Translations under genes and position numbers: made by a program
Origin: Podarcis raffonei
Taxonomy: Eukaryota > Chordata > Lepidosauria > Squamata > Lacertidae
DNA: 64,000 nucleotides
Reading direction: 5' to 3'
Assembly (NCBI RefSeq): GCF_027172205.1
Contig: NC_070606.1
Span: 96,606,534 to 96,670,533 of the forward strand
The notes under the pieces: model-generated
What the model was told of the DNA's origin: nothing
The model's database searches: none
What the model saw: the letters and a program-made list of their open reading frames with translations, nothing else
Shown here: positions 53,996 to 64,000 of the stretch, piece by piece
How the letters are laid out: every line of letters begins with the position of its first letter
Position numbering within the stretch: position 1 is the first letter of the stretch

Positions 53996-55660
53996 GACAC
54001 GTGGAATGAAACACAAGGACATGTGATATAAGGTTAATGGGCAAGAAAAGGCCACAACTTTATTGATTACAGCAAGTGAAAAGGTATTGGCTTAGGCATT
54101 GGATTACGTCAGCTGACTCCACCCACTCGGAGAGGGGTGAGTCTAAAAAACAAAGGGGGTTTATTCACCAGTAGGTGGAGCCTGTTGATGCTAATCCAAC
54201 TATAAGCTCTCCCCTGATGTCACCGAGGGTCGTGCCATGGCCTCCCGCCAAGCAGGCATCGGACAGAATACACGACCGCCGGATTCCTTTAACGGAATAC
54301 CCAAAAATTGAAGGCACAGGCAATGGCCACACCTAGCCCTTCGACACCACAACACGTTATTCCAATGCCTAACCTACCCACCAATACCACGAAAGTTGTG
54401 ACGATTGATACGAGGTAGGCAAAAAAACCAAAAAGCCAAATGCCAAATGGAAAAATTCCTACCAGGCCCCCCGGACAACCAGGGCGACCAACCTAAGGTC
54501 CATAGCAAGGCCAAAAGAAAACTGGAAACCCTGCTCTAAGGGAGTGGAGGGTGGGTGACTTGCGACGGGACGACGAAAAGTGAGGGCTGGAGGCTGGCAC
54601 CGCAGCAATTTAGGCTGCTGTACATGCCCCCTTGAAGGCACCTGGTTGGGTGCCTGGCTGAGGGCGTGGGCGCCAGCCAGGTGAGTGGGAGGCAGGGGGC
54701 AAACGCCCCCTGCTTGAGGCGGAGTCCGGCTCCCAGCCACAACCACTCCCCTCTCTTGCAGGGAGGAGAGTCTTTCTTGAAGTGAACTTACCTGCAAATG
54801 TTGAGCTGGCATGGATAGCGCGAAGGGGGATGCGCTGGAACGAATTCAAGCCAGCCGTGATGGCAAGAGCAGCCTCTGAGGGCCCACCTGATGCCCTGGT
54901 TATCCAGCTGGGGGAGAACGACCTAGCGTACCGCAAAGCTATAGACTTGAGATGGAACATTTTTGACGATTTTGCTGATCTGATGGCGGCTTATCCAAAC
55001 ATTACCATCTTGTGGTCCTCATTGCTCGAGAGGAGGACATGGAGGGATAGTTTGAGCCCGGTTGGAATCAATAAAGCAAGAAAGGTCTTGGAGCGGGCTG
55101 TGGCACGTAGAGTGGCGGCTCTGGGTGGGTGCGTCATAGGCCACCCAGGCATCCAGTACAGCAACGAAGCCCTCTACAGATTGGATGGCGTGCATCTGTC
55201 AGATGCTGGAAATGATATCTGGTTGGGGGACATCATAGCAGGGATTAGGAGTTGGTTACAAGTTTGAAGGTATTGCAGCGAGCTTTGCTCGATTGGCGGT
55301 CAGGCATTGGCAGGGGTAATTGTTATGCAAATGAAGGGGGAGAAGGAAGCGCCATCACCTTCCCCCAAGGAAAAGGGTAGTCCGGTAGAGGATTCCGGGG
55401 GGCGTTGCCTTGTCCAAAACCTAGGGAGGTAAGGGCCTTCGGCACGCCCCCAAGCGGTGACACCCGTGGGATCCTAGTTGGCGTACTTCAACAGGACTCC
55501 CACGGCTTGTGGATAACCCTTCCTGGTCTCCATGCCGGGTAGTCAATAGGAGCCAATGCCTAAGGCCAATACCTTTCAATTCCTGTAATCAATAAAGTTG
55601 TGGCCTTTTATGCCCATTAACCTTAAATAATGTGTCCGGTGTCTTCATTTCACATTGGGG
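53996..55660 (+). mobile_element. Probable DIRS/Ngaro-type (tyrosine-recombinase) retroelement remnant with SGNH hydrolase
   Basis: About 100-bp imperfect inverted repeats lie at the ends (54000-54101 and 55560-55656), sharing AAGGTTAATGGGC, AAAAGGCCACAACTTTATTGA and AAGGTATTGGC. Between them are non-coding sequence and one open frame for a hydrolase-like protein. No reverse transcriptase, RNase H or recombinase is visible, so this is a fossil or a non-autonomous form. SGNH hydrolases are known as accessory proteins of Ngaro-type elements in vertebrates, which is the basis for the family call. The limits are approximate. A CR1-type esterase origin was considered and is less likely because of the inverted ends. 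Confidence 0.55.
54782..55267 (+). CDS. SGNH/GDSL-type hydrolase domain encoded by the element
   Basis: 161 codons from ATG 54782, although the frame is open upstream and the true N-terminus is probably missing. The central block LVIQLGENDLAYR carries the Gly-x-Asn-Asp signature (block III, oxyanion hole), and DGVHLSDAGND near the C-terminus carries the Asp-x-x-His pair (block V). The GDS block with the catalytic serine is not seen in this frame. The middle (ITILWSSLLERRTWR ... ARKVLERAVARRVAALGG) matches my memory of the hydrolases of vertebrate Ngaro elements. It belongs to the retroelement and not to the host, and the substrate is unknown. Confidence 0.65.
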   Translation: MNLPANVELAWIARRGMRWNEFKPAVMARAASEGPPDALVIQLGENDLAYRKAIDLRWNIFDDFADLMAAYPNITILWSSLLERRTWRDSLSPVGINKARKVLERAVARRVAALGGCVIGHPGIQYSNEALYRLDGVHLSDAGNDIWLGDIIAGIRSWLQV

Positions 55661-55717
55661 GAGGGGATTTGCCACGCAACGCATATGGTATGTCAAAATC
55701 CAGAGGGATAGCAACTA

Positions 55718-55939
55718 CAGTGGAACCTCGAGTTGCGGGTGTAATCTCTCCCAGAGGCACGTCCGCAACTTGAAGTGTTCGCATCCAGAAGTGCCGTGTC
55801 TGCGCATGCGCGTGGTGCAATTTAGCGCTTCTGCGCAAGCGGTGAAACCCAGAAGTAACCATTCTGGTACTTCTGGGTTGCCGTGGGACACAACTTGAAA
55901 AGACGTTACCTGAAGTCGACGCAACATGAGGTATGACTG
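55718..55939. mobile_element. TA-flanked MITE (CAGTGGAACC type), full copy
   Basis: Ends CAGTGGAACCTCGAGTTGCG and the complement of CAGTCATACCTCATGTTGCG, bordered by TA. The interior is CpG-rich (CGCATGCGCGTGGTGC) and imperfectly palindromic. It is inserted in the L1 fragment, which seems to resume at 55942 (ATTTCAAAGAGATGCGGGTT). Confidence 0.75.
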
Positions 55940-55974
55940 TATAATTTCAAAGAGATGCGGGTTTAGATTATTAA

Positions 55975-55976
55975 AG

Positions 55977-56019
<43 letters not shown>

Positions 56020-56236
56020 CCCGCCCATCTGGCTGGGCTTCCCCAGCCACTCTGGGTAGCTTCCCAAAAAATATTAAAATACTGTAATACATCAAACATT
56101 AAAAGCTTCCCTAAACAGGGCGTCCTTCAGATGTCTTCTAAAAGTCTGGTAGTTGTTGTTCTCTTTGACATCTGGTGGGAGGAGGTTCCACAGGGAGGGC
56201 GCCACTACCGAGAAGGCCCTCTGCCTGGTTCAATAT
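55975..56236 (-). mobile_element. L2-like LINE 3' end
   Basis: (AAT)n at 55975-56018, then ACCCCGCCCATCTGGCTGGG, CACTCTGGGTAGCTTCCCAA and GCCACTACCGAGAAGGCCCT. It matches 9550-9765 in reverse orientation. Confidence 0.85.
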
Positions 56237-56239
56237 TAT

Positions 56240-56251
56240 ACAATGATGATA

Positions 56252-56285
<34 letters not shown>

Positions 56286-56440
56286 ATACCCCACCCATCT
56301 GGCTGGGTTTCCCCAGAAAAACAACTTTACATTATAAAAATAAGGTGGGTTCTAAAAATATACGCATCTCACGTGTCAAAAACCAGGGTAAAGAGGTGGG
56401 AGGGAGTTCTACAACTTAGGGGCCGCTACAAATAATGCCT
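56240..56440 (-). mobile_element. Second L2/CR1-group tail adjacent to the first
   Basis: (GAT)n at about 56243-56284, then TTTATACCCCACCCATCTGG and a short diverged 3' region (GGGAGGGAGTTCTACAACTT). It abuts the previous copy head to tail. Confidence 0.65.
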
Positions 56441-56515
56441 TTCCTGGGCTGCCACCACCCCAGGCTTCTGAGGGCAGTGGAACAACCCATTTTTGTGGTT
56501 AGTAAACCCAGTTTT

Positions 56516-58423
56516 TTAAAAAAGATATTTATTGAGATTTTCCACCTTAATACATTAAAAAATCAAAAAAGAAAAAACAAAAAAGTTAAAAACACATAAA
56601 GTTTACAATCCGTATTTTCAATAACATATTTCCCTGACTTCCCCACACCTCCCCTTCTTATATTCCAATTCAAATGCTTAGTTCAACAAGTTCTTATCCC
56701 CAATTTTTGACCTTTTTATATTTAATTCATTTTAGAAAAACCAATTTTAACTTATAAACATCAATATTTGTACATCAGTGCTCATTCTTAAAACTTTTTT
56801 CTAAAGTCGACCCAAATTCCCTTCCACGAATTCCCCAATTTTCATACTAATAACAAAACAAAATAAAAAAACAGATTATAATTGTAGACCCTTTGGATTC
56901 CCAAACCCCACCCCACCCCTTTCCTGGTTTCGATCCCCAACAAATGTCCATCAGTCTTAGTCTACTATCAGCCTGGAGACCTCACATCCGAGGCTCTTAA
57001 TTCTCTCTCAATTCCTCTCTGCCGGTTTTTTTGGTAGTCCTTAGTATTAAACACCAGATCTCGGAGAAGCTCTGTCCCAATAGGGTCCATGTTTCTTCCA
57101 GCCAGACCTCCATACTTAAAAGTGGAGCCCGAATCTTGTTTCTTACTCCTTTTAAGTCCAAATGTCCCGAAAGCTCCAACTTCCACCTTAATCAAATTTG
57201 TAATCCATAGGTCTTCAGATCTCCACATAAGGAGATCTCTCCATTCTTCAATCTCCAATTCAGACCAGATTTTCATCATCCAGTACTTATTTTCCTTTGT
57301 AACCATCATGTCAGGCCTCTGGCTCTCCTTTGTCATCTGCAACATTACATCTCCTCCTTCCTATTCCTCAGAAACAACATATATCTCTTTCTCCACACTC
57401 TCAAATCTCTCAAGTTTCTCTTCTTGTCCAGCTGCATGAACTTCCTGAGTCAAATCCTTATCAAATTCAATGAATTTGTTTACTGTTAAGTCCAGAGTTG
57501 CAACATTGGTAGCCAAAACATCAATTTGGCCTTGTAACTTTCCCAAGAGAAGAAAAACTCTGTCCAATTTAGCTTGAATTTTTCCTCCTTCAGCCATTCT
57601 TGTAATGTCCCAAAACCCCCTCTAGAGGGATTTTGGTTACTTAATCTTCCTTCCAGTTCAAAACCAAAAATCAAGTTAGTTTGTATCAGTTCTTCCTTGT
57701 TTTCAACAAAATATAACCAAATTGTAACAAATATATCCAGCAGAGACAGCAGAAACAAAGTTCTCTTTTTCCTTCTTGACAGCTAATTTGACAGCTGTCA
57801 AACTCTTCTATATCTCCTCAACAGGCTCTCTCGCGGATCATTCCCGGGTCTGGGGGGGTGGCACTTCAGCTCTCAAAATTAGCTCTTATCCTCCAGTAAA
57901 ATTACTTATACTGCCAAATCGTGAAATTAATGTCTTTTACCCAATAAAGAAGAAGTTCTCTCGACCTTAGTTAACTAGTCCTTGCTTTAAATTATTTACA
58001 AGACGGGGAGACGGACTTCCTGTTTGCGCCTTCCCCGATCGTGCCTAATTCAAAAAATTTTTTTCTTTGCAAATCCAATTTCCGTACTACTCACGGGTTG
58101 TTGCTTTTAAAGTCCAATTGTTCACAAGAAGAAGTCAGCGCTCTCCGACCATGGCATGCGGCTTCACTCCGCAGGAGAAGCAGTCGACTCTCAGCACCGC
58201 GCCGCTCGCCCCGTCCCCCGTTCCGAAGCCTTTAAAAAGGCTCCTTCGCGGGTCGGGGGCGCAAATGGTGCCCGCCAAGTCACCAGGTTCACAGGCTTCA
58301 GCGCCTGTGATTTCTGAGGGTCCCCGCGTCGCCGCAGCGGCAAGACCCAAATCCCGCGGAGCCGATTCCCTCTGGAGCTCGGAGGGAATCCGCCATTAGT
58401 CGATGGCGCTAACCCGGAAGTCC
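56516..58423 (-). mobile_element. ORF1-only L1-related element, copy 2 (complete)
   Basis: Full 1.9-kb copy of the element at 33591-35430, inverted. It is bounded by an 8-bp duplication CCAGTTTT (56508-56515 and 58424-58431). The 5' end (minus strand) reads GGACTTCCGGGTTAGCGCC. The ORF1-like frame starts at 57597, is interrupted by a TAG at 57363-57361, and is otherwise open to 56968 (RASDVRSPG). The 3' end is T-rich with AATAAATATCTTTTTT. The two copies look a few per cent apart over the stretches I compared. Confidence 0.85.
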
Positions 58424-58431
58424 CCAGTTTT

Positions 58432-58985
58432 GTACTTTGTATACACCAGGCGGCAGCTTGCCTTCTTCAATATTCATCGAGTAAATTATTTGCTCCTTCT
58501 TGCTACTCCTGCTATTTTCAAAAAGACTATTTCCAGAAGGAAATAGAAAATTGTTAAGAAGATTTTATGTGTAGGCTAGTACAGGACACCTGTGGTGACC
58601 TCATTACGGCCAGCTTGATCACTTATTTAGTTTCTTATCTGATCCATAGGAGCAGGTCAGGTCATCCGTAACATCAACAGCTTTTCTATCAACAGGAAAT
58701 GAACGAGTTTAAAACCACAGTGGCTATGCTTTCATTTCCTGTTTATAGTGTGCCTGCAACCCTTAGAATCTTGTAGCGCTCACAGAGACTGGGGTGGCAT
58801 ATAACAGCTCATCCTTTATCAAATAATACACTCACAGCTCAGAACATAGATCTGACCAAATAGTTTATTCAGCTAATCCCTTGCCGTCTCTGAAACACAC
58901 AGGAGAACTGCAAGAAATCGGTCCTGGATATTTGTGCACAAGCAATGAATGAGGAACAATGAATATTTGCTAGGCTGGTGGTAAC
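58432..58985. other. Unassigned stretch, no gene seen
   Basis: About 550 bp of mixed composition without recognisable repeat ends or coding signal. Confidence 0.35.
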
Positions 58986-58987
58986 TC

Positions 58988-59035
<48 letters not shown>

Positions 59036-59527
59036 TTATTATTAATACCCCGCCCATCTGGCTGAGTTTCCCCACCACTCTGGGCGGCTCCCAATCAAGT
59101 ATTAAAAACAATACAGCGTTAAATATTAAAAACTTCCCTGAATAGGGCTGCCTTCAGATGTCTTTTAAAGATAGGATAGTTACTTATTTCCTTCAATCTG
59201 AAGGGAGGGTGTTCCACAGGGTGGGCGCCACTACCCAGAAGGCCCTCTGTCTGGTTCCCTGTAACCATACTTCTCACAATGAGGGAACCGCCAGAAGGCC
59301 CTCGGCGCTGGATCTCAGTGTCCGGGCTGAATGATGGGGGTGGAGACGCTCCTTCAGGTATACAGGACCAAGGCCGTTTAGGGCTTTAAAGGTCAGCACC
59401 AACACTTTGAATTGTGCTCAGAAATGTACTGGGAGCCAATGCAGATCTCTCAGAACCGGTGTTATGTGGTCCCGACGGCCACTCCCAGTCACCAGTCTAG
59501 CTGCCACATTCTGGATTAATTGCAGTT
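58988..59527 (-). mobile_element. L2-like LINE 3' end (540 bp)
   Basis: (AAT)n at about 58988-59034, then the reverse complement of positions 9250-9765 of the plus-strand L2-like LINE, including CGCCCATCTGGCTGAGTTTC, GGGCGCCACTACCCAGAAGG, AGGCCGTTTAGGGCTTTAAA and CGGTGTTATGTGGTCCCGAC. It is highly similar to that copy, so both are recent. Confidence 0.9.
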
Positions 59528-59605
59528 TTTGTTGGTTTCTATTTCCCTCACTGAGCAGCAACTGCAGTCACAAGACATTGTTTTGCATTCCACAGTCAGA
59601 GTTAC

Positions 59606-60151
59606 TGTTGGGTTCCCACGGGAATGGGAGACTGGATGTGACGTTCACTGGTTTCCTGTTTTTCACTGTTCTCTCGGTTTCTTTGTTAGAGAGACAATTG
59701 CTTCTCTGCTCTCACAGAGGCAAGATGCATGTTTGGATTCTCTCAGCATAGAAGTGTAAATAAAGTTAAGAATGTGGCACATACTGCTTATCCTTCTGCT
59801 GTGTGGACTGTTTGGGCTCAAGATAAGACGAGCCTGTATCAGCTTCAGATGGGCAAAAGCTGGTCAAAATCTCACATTTTTGGTTCCGGGCCCAGAAATA
59901 CGGAATCAGGCTGAAGAATGGCTGCTGGCAGAGGATCAGAGAAACAGAAGATCGGAATGCCGGCAGAGGCAGAGAGACGGATTGGACGATATCTGCTCTG
60001 TGCGTCAGGAAGATTGATGAGAGGTATGTGCTCATTGCTCCGGGCAGCCTGCCAGCTCCTAATTAATGGCTTTATGGCTGGACTTTGAACTTTTAAAGCC
60101 ATTTGCTGATGCTTTTGGGATTCCAAAGCTCAATAAGAAGAATTATGCTGG
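59606..60151 (+). mobile_element. Copia fossil 1: 5' LTR, primer site and gag start
   Basis: An LTR of about 270 bp (59606-59876, TGTTGGG...TCACA, with AATAAA near 59759-59765) is followed by GGTTCCGGGCCCAG at 59882-59895, a variant of the copia-type internal initiator-tRNA primer site. The gag start at 60066 codes FGIPKLNKKNYAG, matching PKLNRHNYQTW in the minus-strand copia at 35431-39205. An L1 5' region is inserted at 60152; the rest of this copia would lie beyond the nested elements. Confidence 0.7.
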
Positions 60152-61263
60152 GGACTTCCGGGTTGGCGCCTCCGGCAATGGTGGAGCTCCTCCGTTCGGG
60201 AGGAACTTGCTCCGTGAAAAACAGGGTCTGACCGCCACTGCGAAGGTGAAGACCCATTGAAATCACAAGCGGGAGAAGCTTGTGAACCTGGGATTCGGCT
60301 GGCACCTTTTGCGCCTCCCCTACTCGCGGCGAAACCCTGTTTTGGGGATCCGGAGCGACGTGGGGTGAGTGGCGCAGTGCTTTGAATCGACCGCTTTTTT
60401 CACGGAGTGAAGCCACATTGCTGTTGCCGGAGAGCGCTGACTTTTTCCTGTGGACAATTGGACTTTAAACAACTACCCGTGAGTAGAACGGAAAATTGGA
60501 TTTTTAAATATCTTAATTTGGCACTGAAGCGGGAAGGTCATAAACAGGAAGTCCGCCTTCCGCTTTTTTAAATAGACTGAAGCAAAGACGTTACAAGCTA
60601 AAGCCTTTGAAAGCTTTTGGCAAAGGAATAAATTTCCATCAGCTTAAAATACAAAATCCCCCTTGGAAGCAGGAGAAGAGGGGGAAATTTTGGACCTAAT
60701 GAGCCTGCAGGAGAGAGTGAAAAATCAAATTACCACTGCTCTGAACCTGGGAACGGGCTGCCAGATGACATTTGGAGAGAGTGCATTGACAGAACGGATT
60801 TGACAGCTAGCTAAATAAGAGTAAGATACTGTTTCCATTGTCCTTTTCTGCGTTTAAAAAAGAGGAAAAGTAACTGAAAATTGAAATTATCTTTAATGCT
60901 TGAGATGTGCCTGAAAGAACTGATACAGTGGAGACTGTTTCCCTCTAGAGGGAGCTTTTGAAACTGTTACAGGAGTGTAACTGGGGGATTTCCAGCTGCA
61001 GATAAGGATTCTGAGAACCAGAGATTGACCTTGGACCATTTAAAAATGTTGACAGGAGAGGCCATTGTGACTGTTTTATGCAAGATAAGCTGTTCAATGG
61101 GACAGCTTCACAAGAAGATGGATGACATGACTTTTAAAGTGTTACGAAAAAGGAGCAATGCAGAAGCAAGCACCAGGTGGCTGGAATGGTAAACAGGATG
61201 TGGATGTTATTGGATTGTACCGTGGGAACCAGGAACAGTTTGTAAAGTGCTCTGAGAGCCGGA
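60152..61263 (+). mobile_element. L1-type LINE 5' UTR and ORF1 start, inserted in copia 1
   Basis: Starts GGACTTCCGGGTTGGCGCC, the same 5' end as the elements at 33591 and 58423, but it is a diverged relative. The GC-rich 5' UTR is followed by CCCTCTAGAGGGAGCTTTTG (paralleling CCCTCTAGAGGGGGTTTTGG at 34391). A short ORF1-like region near 61000-61190 codes CSMGQLHKKMDDMTFKV. It is interrupted by the second copia at 61264. Confidence 0.75.
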
Positions 61264-64000
61264 TGTTACCTCAGAGCAGCACATGACCCTGTACTGGAAG
61301 TACATGGGTGGAGTTTATTCTCTCTCTGCAGTGGGGAAGCAGAGTGTGCAGACATGTTTTCTCTGTACTGCTGAAAGACAGAAATAAAGACATGTAGATA
61401 TATTTCTGTCTGTCTCATTCCCCCTCCCTGGGGGAGGAGTGGTGTGTTCTTTTCACGTTTGAAAAGGATCGCCGAAGAGACCTCCCTTGATCTTGCCGGC
61501 AGACGCTGGCAGGGGAGGTAAACATAAGGATTCAAGCCGGGCACCTGGAGGGTGGACAAATTCCTAAGAGCTGGAGGCTCTGCTCGTTTGAATTCCGACA
61601 ACTGGTAGCAGAACGATGGTTATCTGATCTATGAGAATCTGCATGAGAGGTGAGAGGTCGATGAATCGTTGCCATCCTCTGCACCTAAGGAGATAAAGAA
61701 AAGCGTCTGCCTGCAGCCAGAAGCTGAAACAGACAGCTGGACACCGAGAGGAGTGTATTCCAAGGCAACGGAGTCAGAAAAGGTATGCAGCATTTTGGGC
61801 TAGAGAGAAAAGTGAACGCAGAAAGGTTTAATTCTCTGGTTCACAAGAAAGAGCTGCGTTTGAAAAACAGCTCTGAAAGAGCAGGCTTGCATACCAGGAA
61901 TTCCTGTGGTTAGATAAGGAGTTCCGTCCTGAGCAGGTTGCTAGGCAACGTCTGCCAGTTACTGAGTGGCCTAAAAGAGCCTGGGAAATCGAAAGTGTAT
62001 CTGCGCAGCTGTGCAAGGGTTTTTAAAAAACAGCCCAAAGGTTTGCCTGCCAGTGAAGCAGTAAACAAAGGCTTTTGGAGTTTACTGACTTGAAATGTGA
62101 AAGCTGGCTTGAGATTGACTGTAAAGCTGACCCTTGGATTCAGCATGGATGCCAGGAAGGGGGGAGTGCCCCTGAGTGCCGTGGTTCTAGATGAACACAG
62201 CCGGCATGCTGCACTGGAAGTAAAGGACAGGGGGAGGGAGGAACGGAGTTCTAATTCCCCCACCGATGAGGCTACTGGAAAGGATGCTGTAGCTTTGAAT
62301 GCTGTGCAGTGTTACACTTGTGGACAGGCTGGGCATCTTCAGCGGAGCTGTAAGAAGCCACGTCAGCCAAAAGGAGCGAAGGGCCGCTCAGCAAAGCCTG
62401 AGGCGTCAGGCAAAGGTCGTACCAAGCCTATGGTGAAACCTGGAAAGGCTTTGATGGCGAAAGGAACCACGCCAGATGTTGGGAACGCGTTTATTATCGA
62501 CACTGCAGCGACGGTTCATATGTCCCCGCACAGAGGACTCTTTTCAACGTTTAAGAAGCAAAGCTTCACTGTGACACAGGCCAACGGTCAGAAGCTGGAA
62601 GCGGCCGGCGTGGGGACTGTCTATCTTAAGAGTCTGGACTTGACAATAAACAATGTTTACTTGGTTCCTGAATTGAAGTTCAATCTGCTGAGTGTTTCGC
62701 AGATTGCAAAGAAAGGACTGAAACTGTCCTACGATGCTGAGAGCTGCAAGATCTACAAAGATGGAGAGTTATTTCTTTCAGCCAGGGAGAAGGATGGACT
62801 TTATTTGTTGACTTTTGCACAAAGTGATTACATGGAATGTAATTCATCTGTGTCTAACCTAGTTTCTCTTGCAGGTGTGAGCAAGAAGAAGACCGGGGTC
62901 AACAGGGCATTTCAGCGGGTGTATGCTGATGTGATTGGTCCTCTAGAACCATCTAGAGGCAATGCAAGATATTATCTTGTGTGTGTGGATCATTTCTCTA
63001 ACTATGTCTGGGTTTATGTGTTGAGAAAGGCAAAGGAAGCCTTGGAGAGGTTTCAGGAGTTTTGTGACAAAGTTAAGAGTATGCATGATGCTAACATTGA
63101 TTGTCTATTCACAGATGAGAAGCAGATTTTTCTTTTACAGGATTTCCAAAGGTTCCTGCAGAAGAAGGGGATCAGACACAAGATTTCTGTTTCAGCGGAA
63201 GCGTGGAACAGGGGTGTCTGTGTACGGGTGAACAGAGAATTGCAAAAGGGGATGGAAGCGCAATTGCTTAGTTCACATCTGCCACATGAGTACTGGGCCG
63301 AGTCTCTAATGTCGTTCTGTTATACGAAAATGAGAAAGGTTTCAAAAGAGTTGGGAAGTTCTCCTTTTGAGAAACTGTTCCACAGAAAACCTTCTGTTGC
63401 CCATTTCAAGGTTTTCGGGTCTCATGTGAGAACAGAAGCTCCAGGTGGAGTAAAGAACGCCAGAGGCATTTTTGTGGGGTATCAAAAGGGTCTCTACAGA
63501 GTAATTTTGTCTGAATCTGGTCAGGTGATTCTCACAAAATTTCTAGAGAGTACTCCTGAACAGGAGAGAGTGATAGTACACACATTTCCCACTGAGGACG
63601 ATTCAGATGATGATGATTTCACTGATTTCAGCTGTACAGAAAGTGATGACACTGATAGCTCGGAGAGCTCAGTTGTCACAGTCATTGAGAGGAAGTCTCA
63701 CACAATGGATAGGCCTTCACAACTGAAGGATGAACCACTGTTTACCATTGGAACTAGTTCTCCAAAGAGTCCTGAGACTGGACCAGTGAGCAGAGAGGAT
63801 CAGCACCTCATACGTAGGTCTGAGAGAGTTACAAAGGGTCAACCACCCAAGAGGTACTCAAAAGAGTTTGCTAACTTAGCTGTTGCATGTGTTGCTGTTG
63901 TAAACAACCGAGGACAGGTTGGAGCTGTGTCTAAGTCAGAGACAAAGACACAACAGAGAGTTGCTAGCCAAGGTAATGCAGATGCACTCATTCCTTGGAA
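61264..64000 (+). mobile_element. Copia fossil 2: 5' LTR through integrase, continues past window
   Basis: LTR 61264-61600 (TGTTACC...CCGACA, with AATAAA near 61385), then a primer site TGGTAGCAGAACGATGGTT at 61603-61621 close to the 3' end of vertebrate initiator Met-tRNA. The coding region from about 62145 has a CCHC knuckle (CYTCGQAGHLQRSCKK), a protease (IIDTAATVHMS), and an integrase (YADVIGPLEPSRGNARYYLV, LPHEYWAESL, FKVFGSHVR). It ends in a linker toward the reverse transcriptase (DRPSQLKDEPLFTIG). The coding part in view reads largely open, so it is probably young; whether the whole element is intact cannot be judged because it leaves the window. Confidence 0.8.

Noticed and set aside
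59407-60035. Open frames suggesting a small host gene
   Set aside because: The region is the L2-like 3' end followed by a copia LTR and leader; the frames do not carry host-like motifs.

Overview
The window looks like nuclear DNA from a squamate reptile, most likely a lizard. It holds spliced vertebrate genes and a repeat mixture typical of Squamata: Sauria-type tRNA SINEs with clean target-site duplications, RTE/BovB, L2-like, CR1 and L1 LINEs, Ty1/copia elements, and many short hAT-like and TA-flanked DNA elements. No bacterial genes, CRISPR arrays or rRNA genes were seen.

The host content is a cluster of cytochrome P450 family 2 genes, closest by motif to CYP2J. Gene A (minus strand) shows only its first exon at 117-287 and continues off the left edge. 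Gene B (plus strand, 13285-23978) is complete: nine exons with consensus splice sites, lengths of 180, 163, 150, 161, 177, 142, 188, 142 and 179 nt, and a 493-residue product. Gene C (minus strand, 53541 down to 40011) is also complete in nine exons, but its last exon runs past the usual CYP2 end and stops inside the antisense tail of a BovB LINE, giving 520 residues. A and B are head to head; B and C are tail to tail. All three should be membrane-anchored haem monooxygenases of the endoplasmic reticulum.

The 13 kb between A and B holds a hAT element with unusual GC-rich cargo, several small DNA elements and an L2-like LINE with a 784-codon open frame. The 16 kb between B and C is a transposon pile-up: L2 tail, BovB 5' part, L1, an ORF1-only L1 relative, a copia fragment, then the BovB 3' part that supplies gene C's stop codon. 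Right of gene C are L1 fragments, a probable tyrosine-recombinase retroelement remnant coding an SGNH hydrolase, a second copy of the ORF1-only L1 relative, and a nest of copia, L1 and a second copia that runs off the right edge.

Coordinates of host exons come from reading splice sites and frame directly. Family names for repeats come from recognition without a database and are less certain than the structures (terminal repeats, target-site duplications, motifs) that support them.
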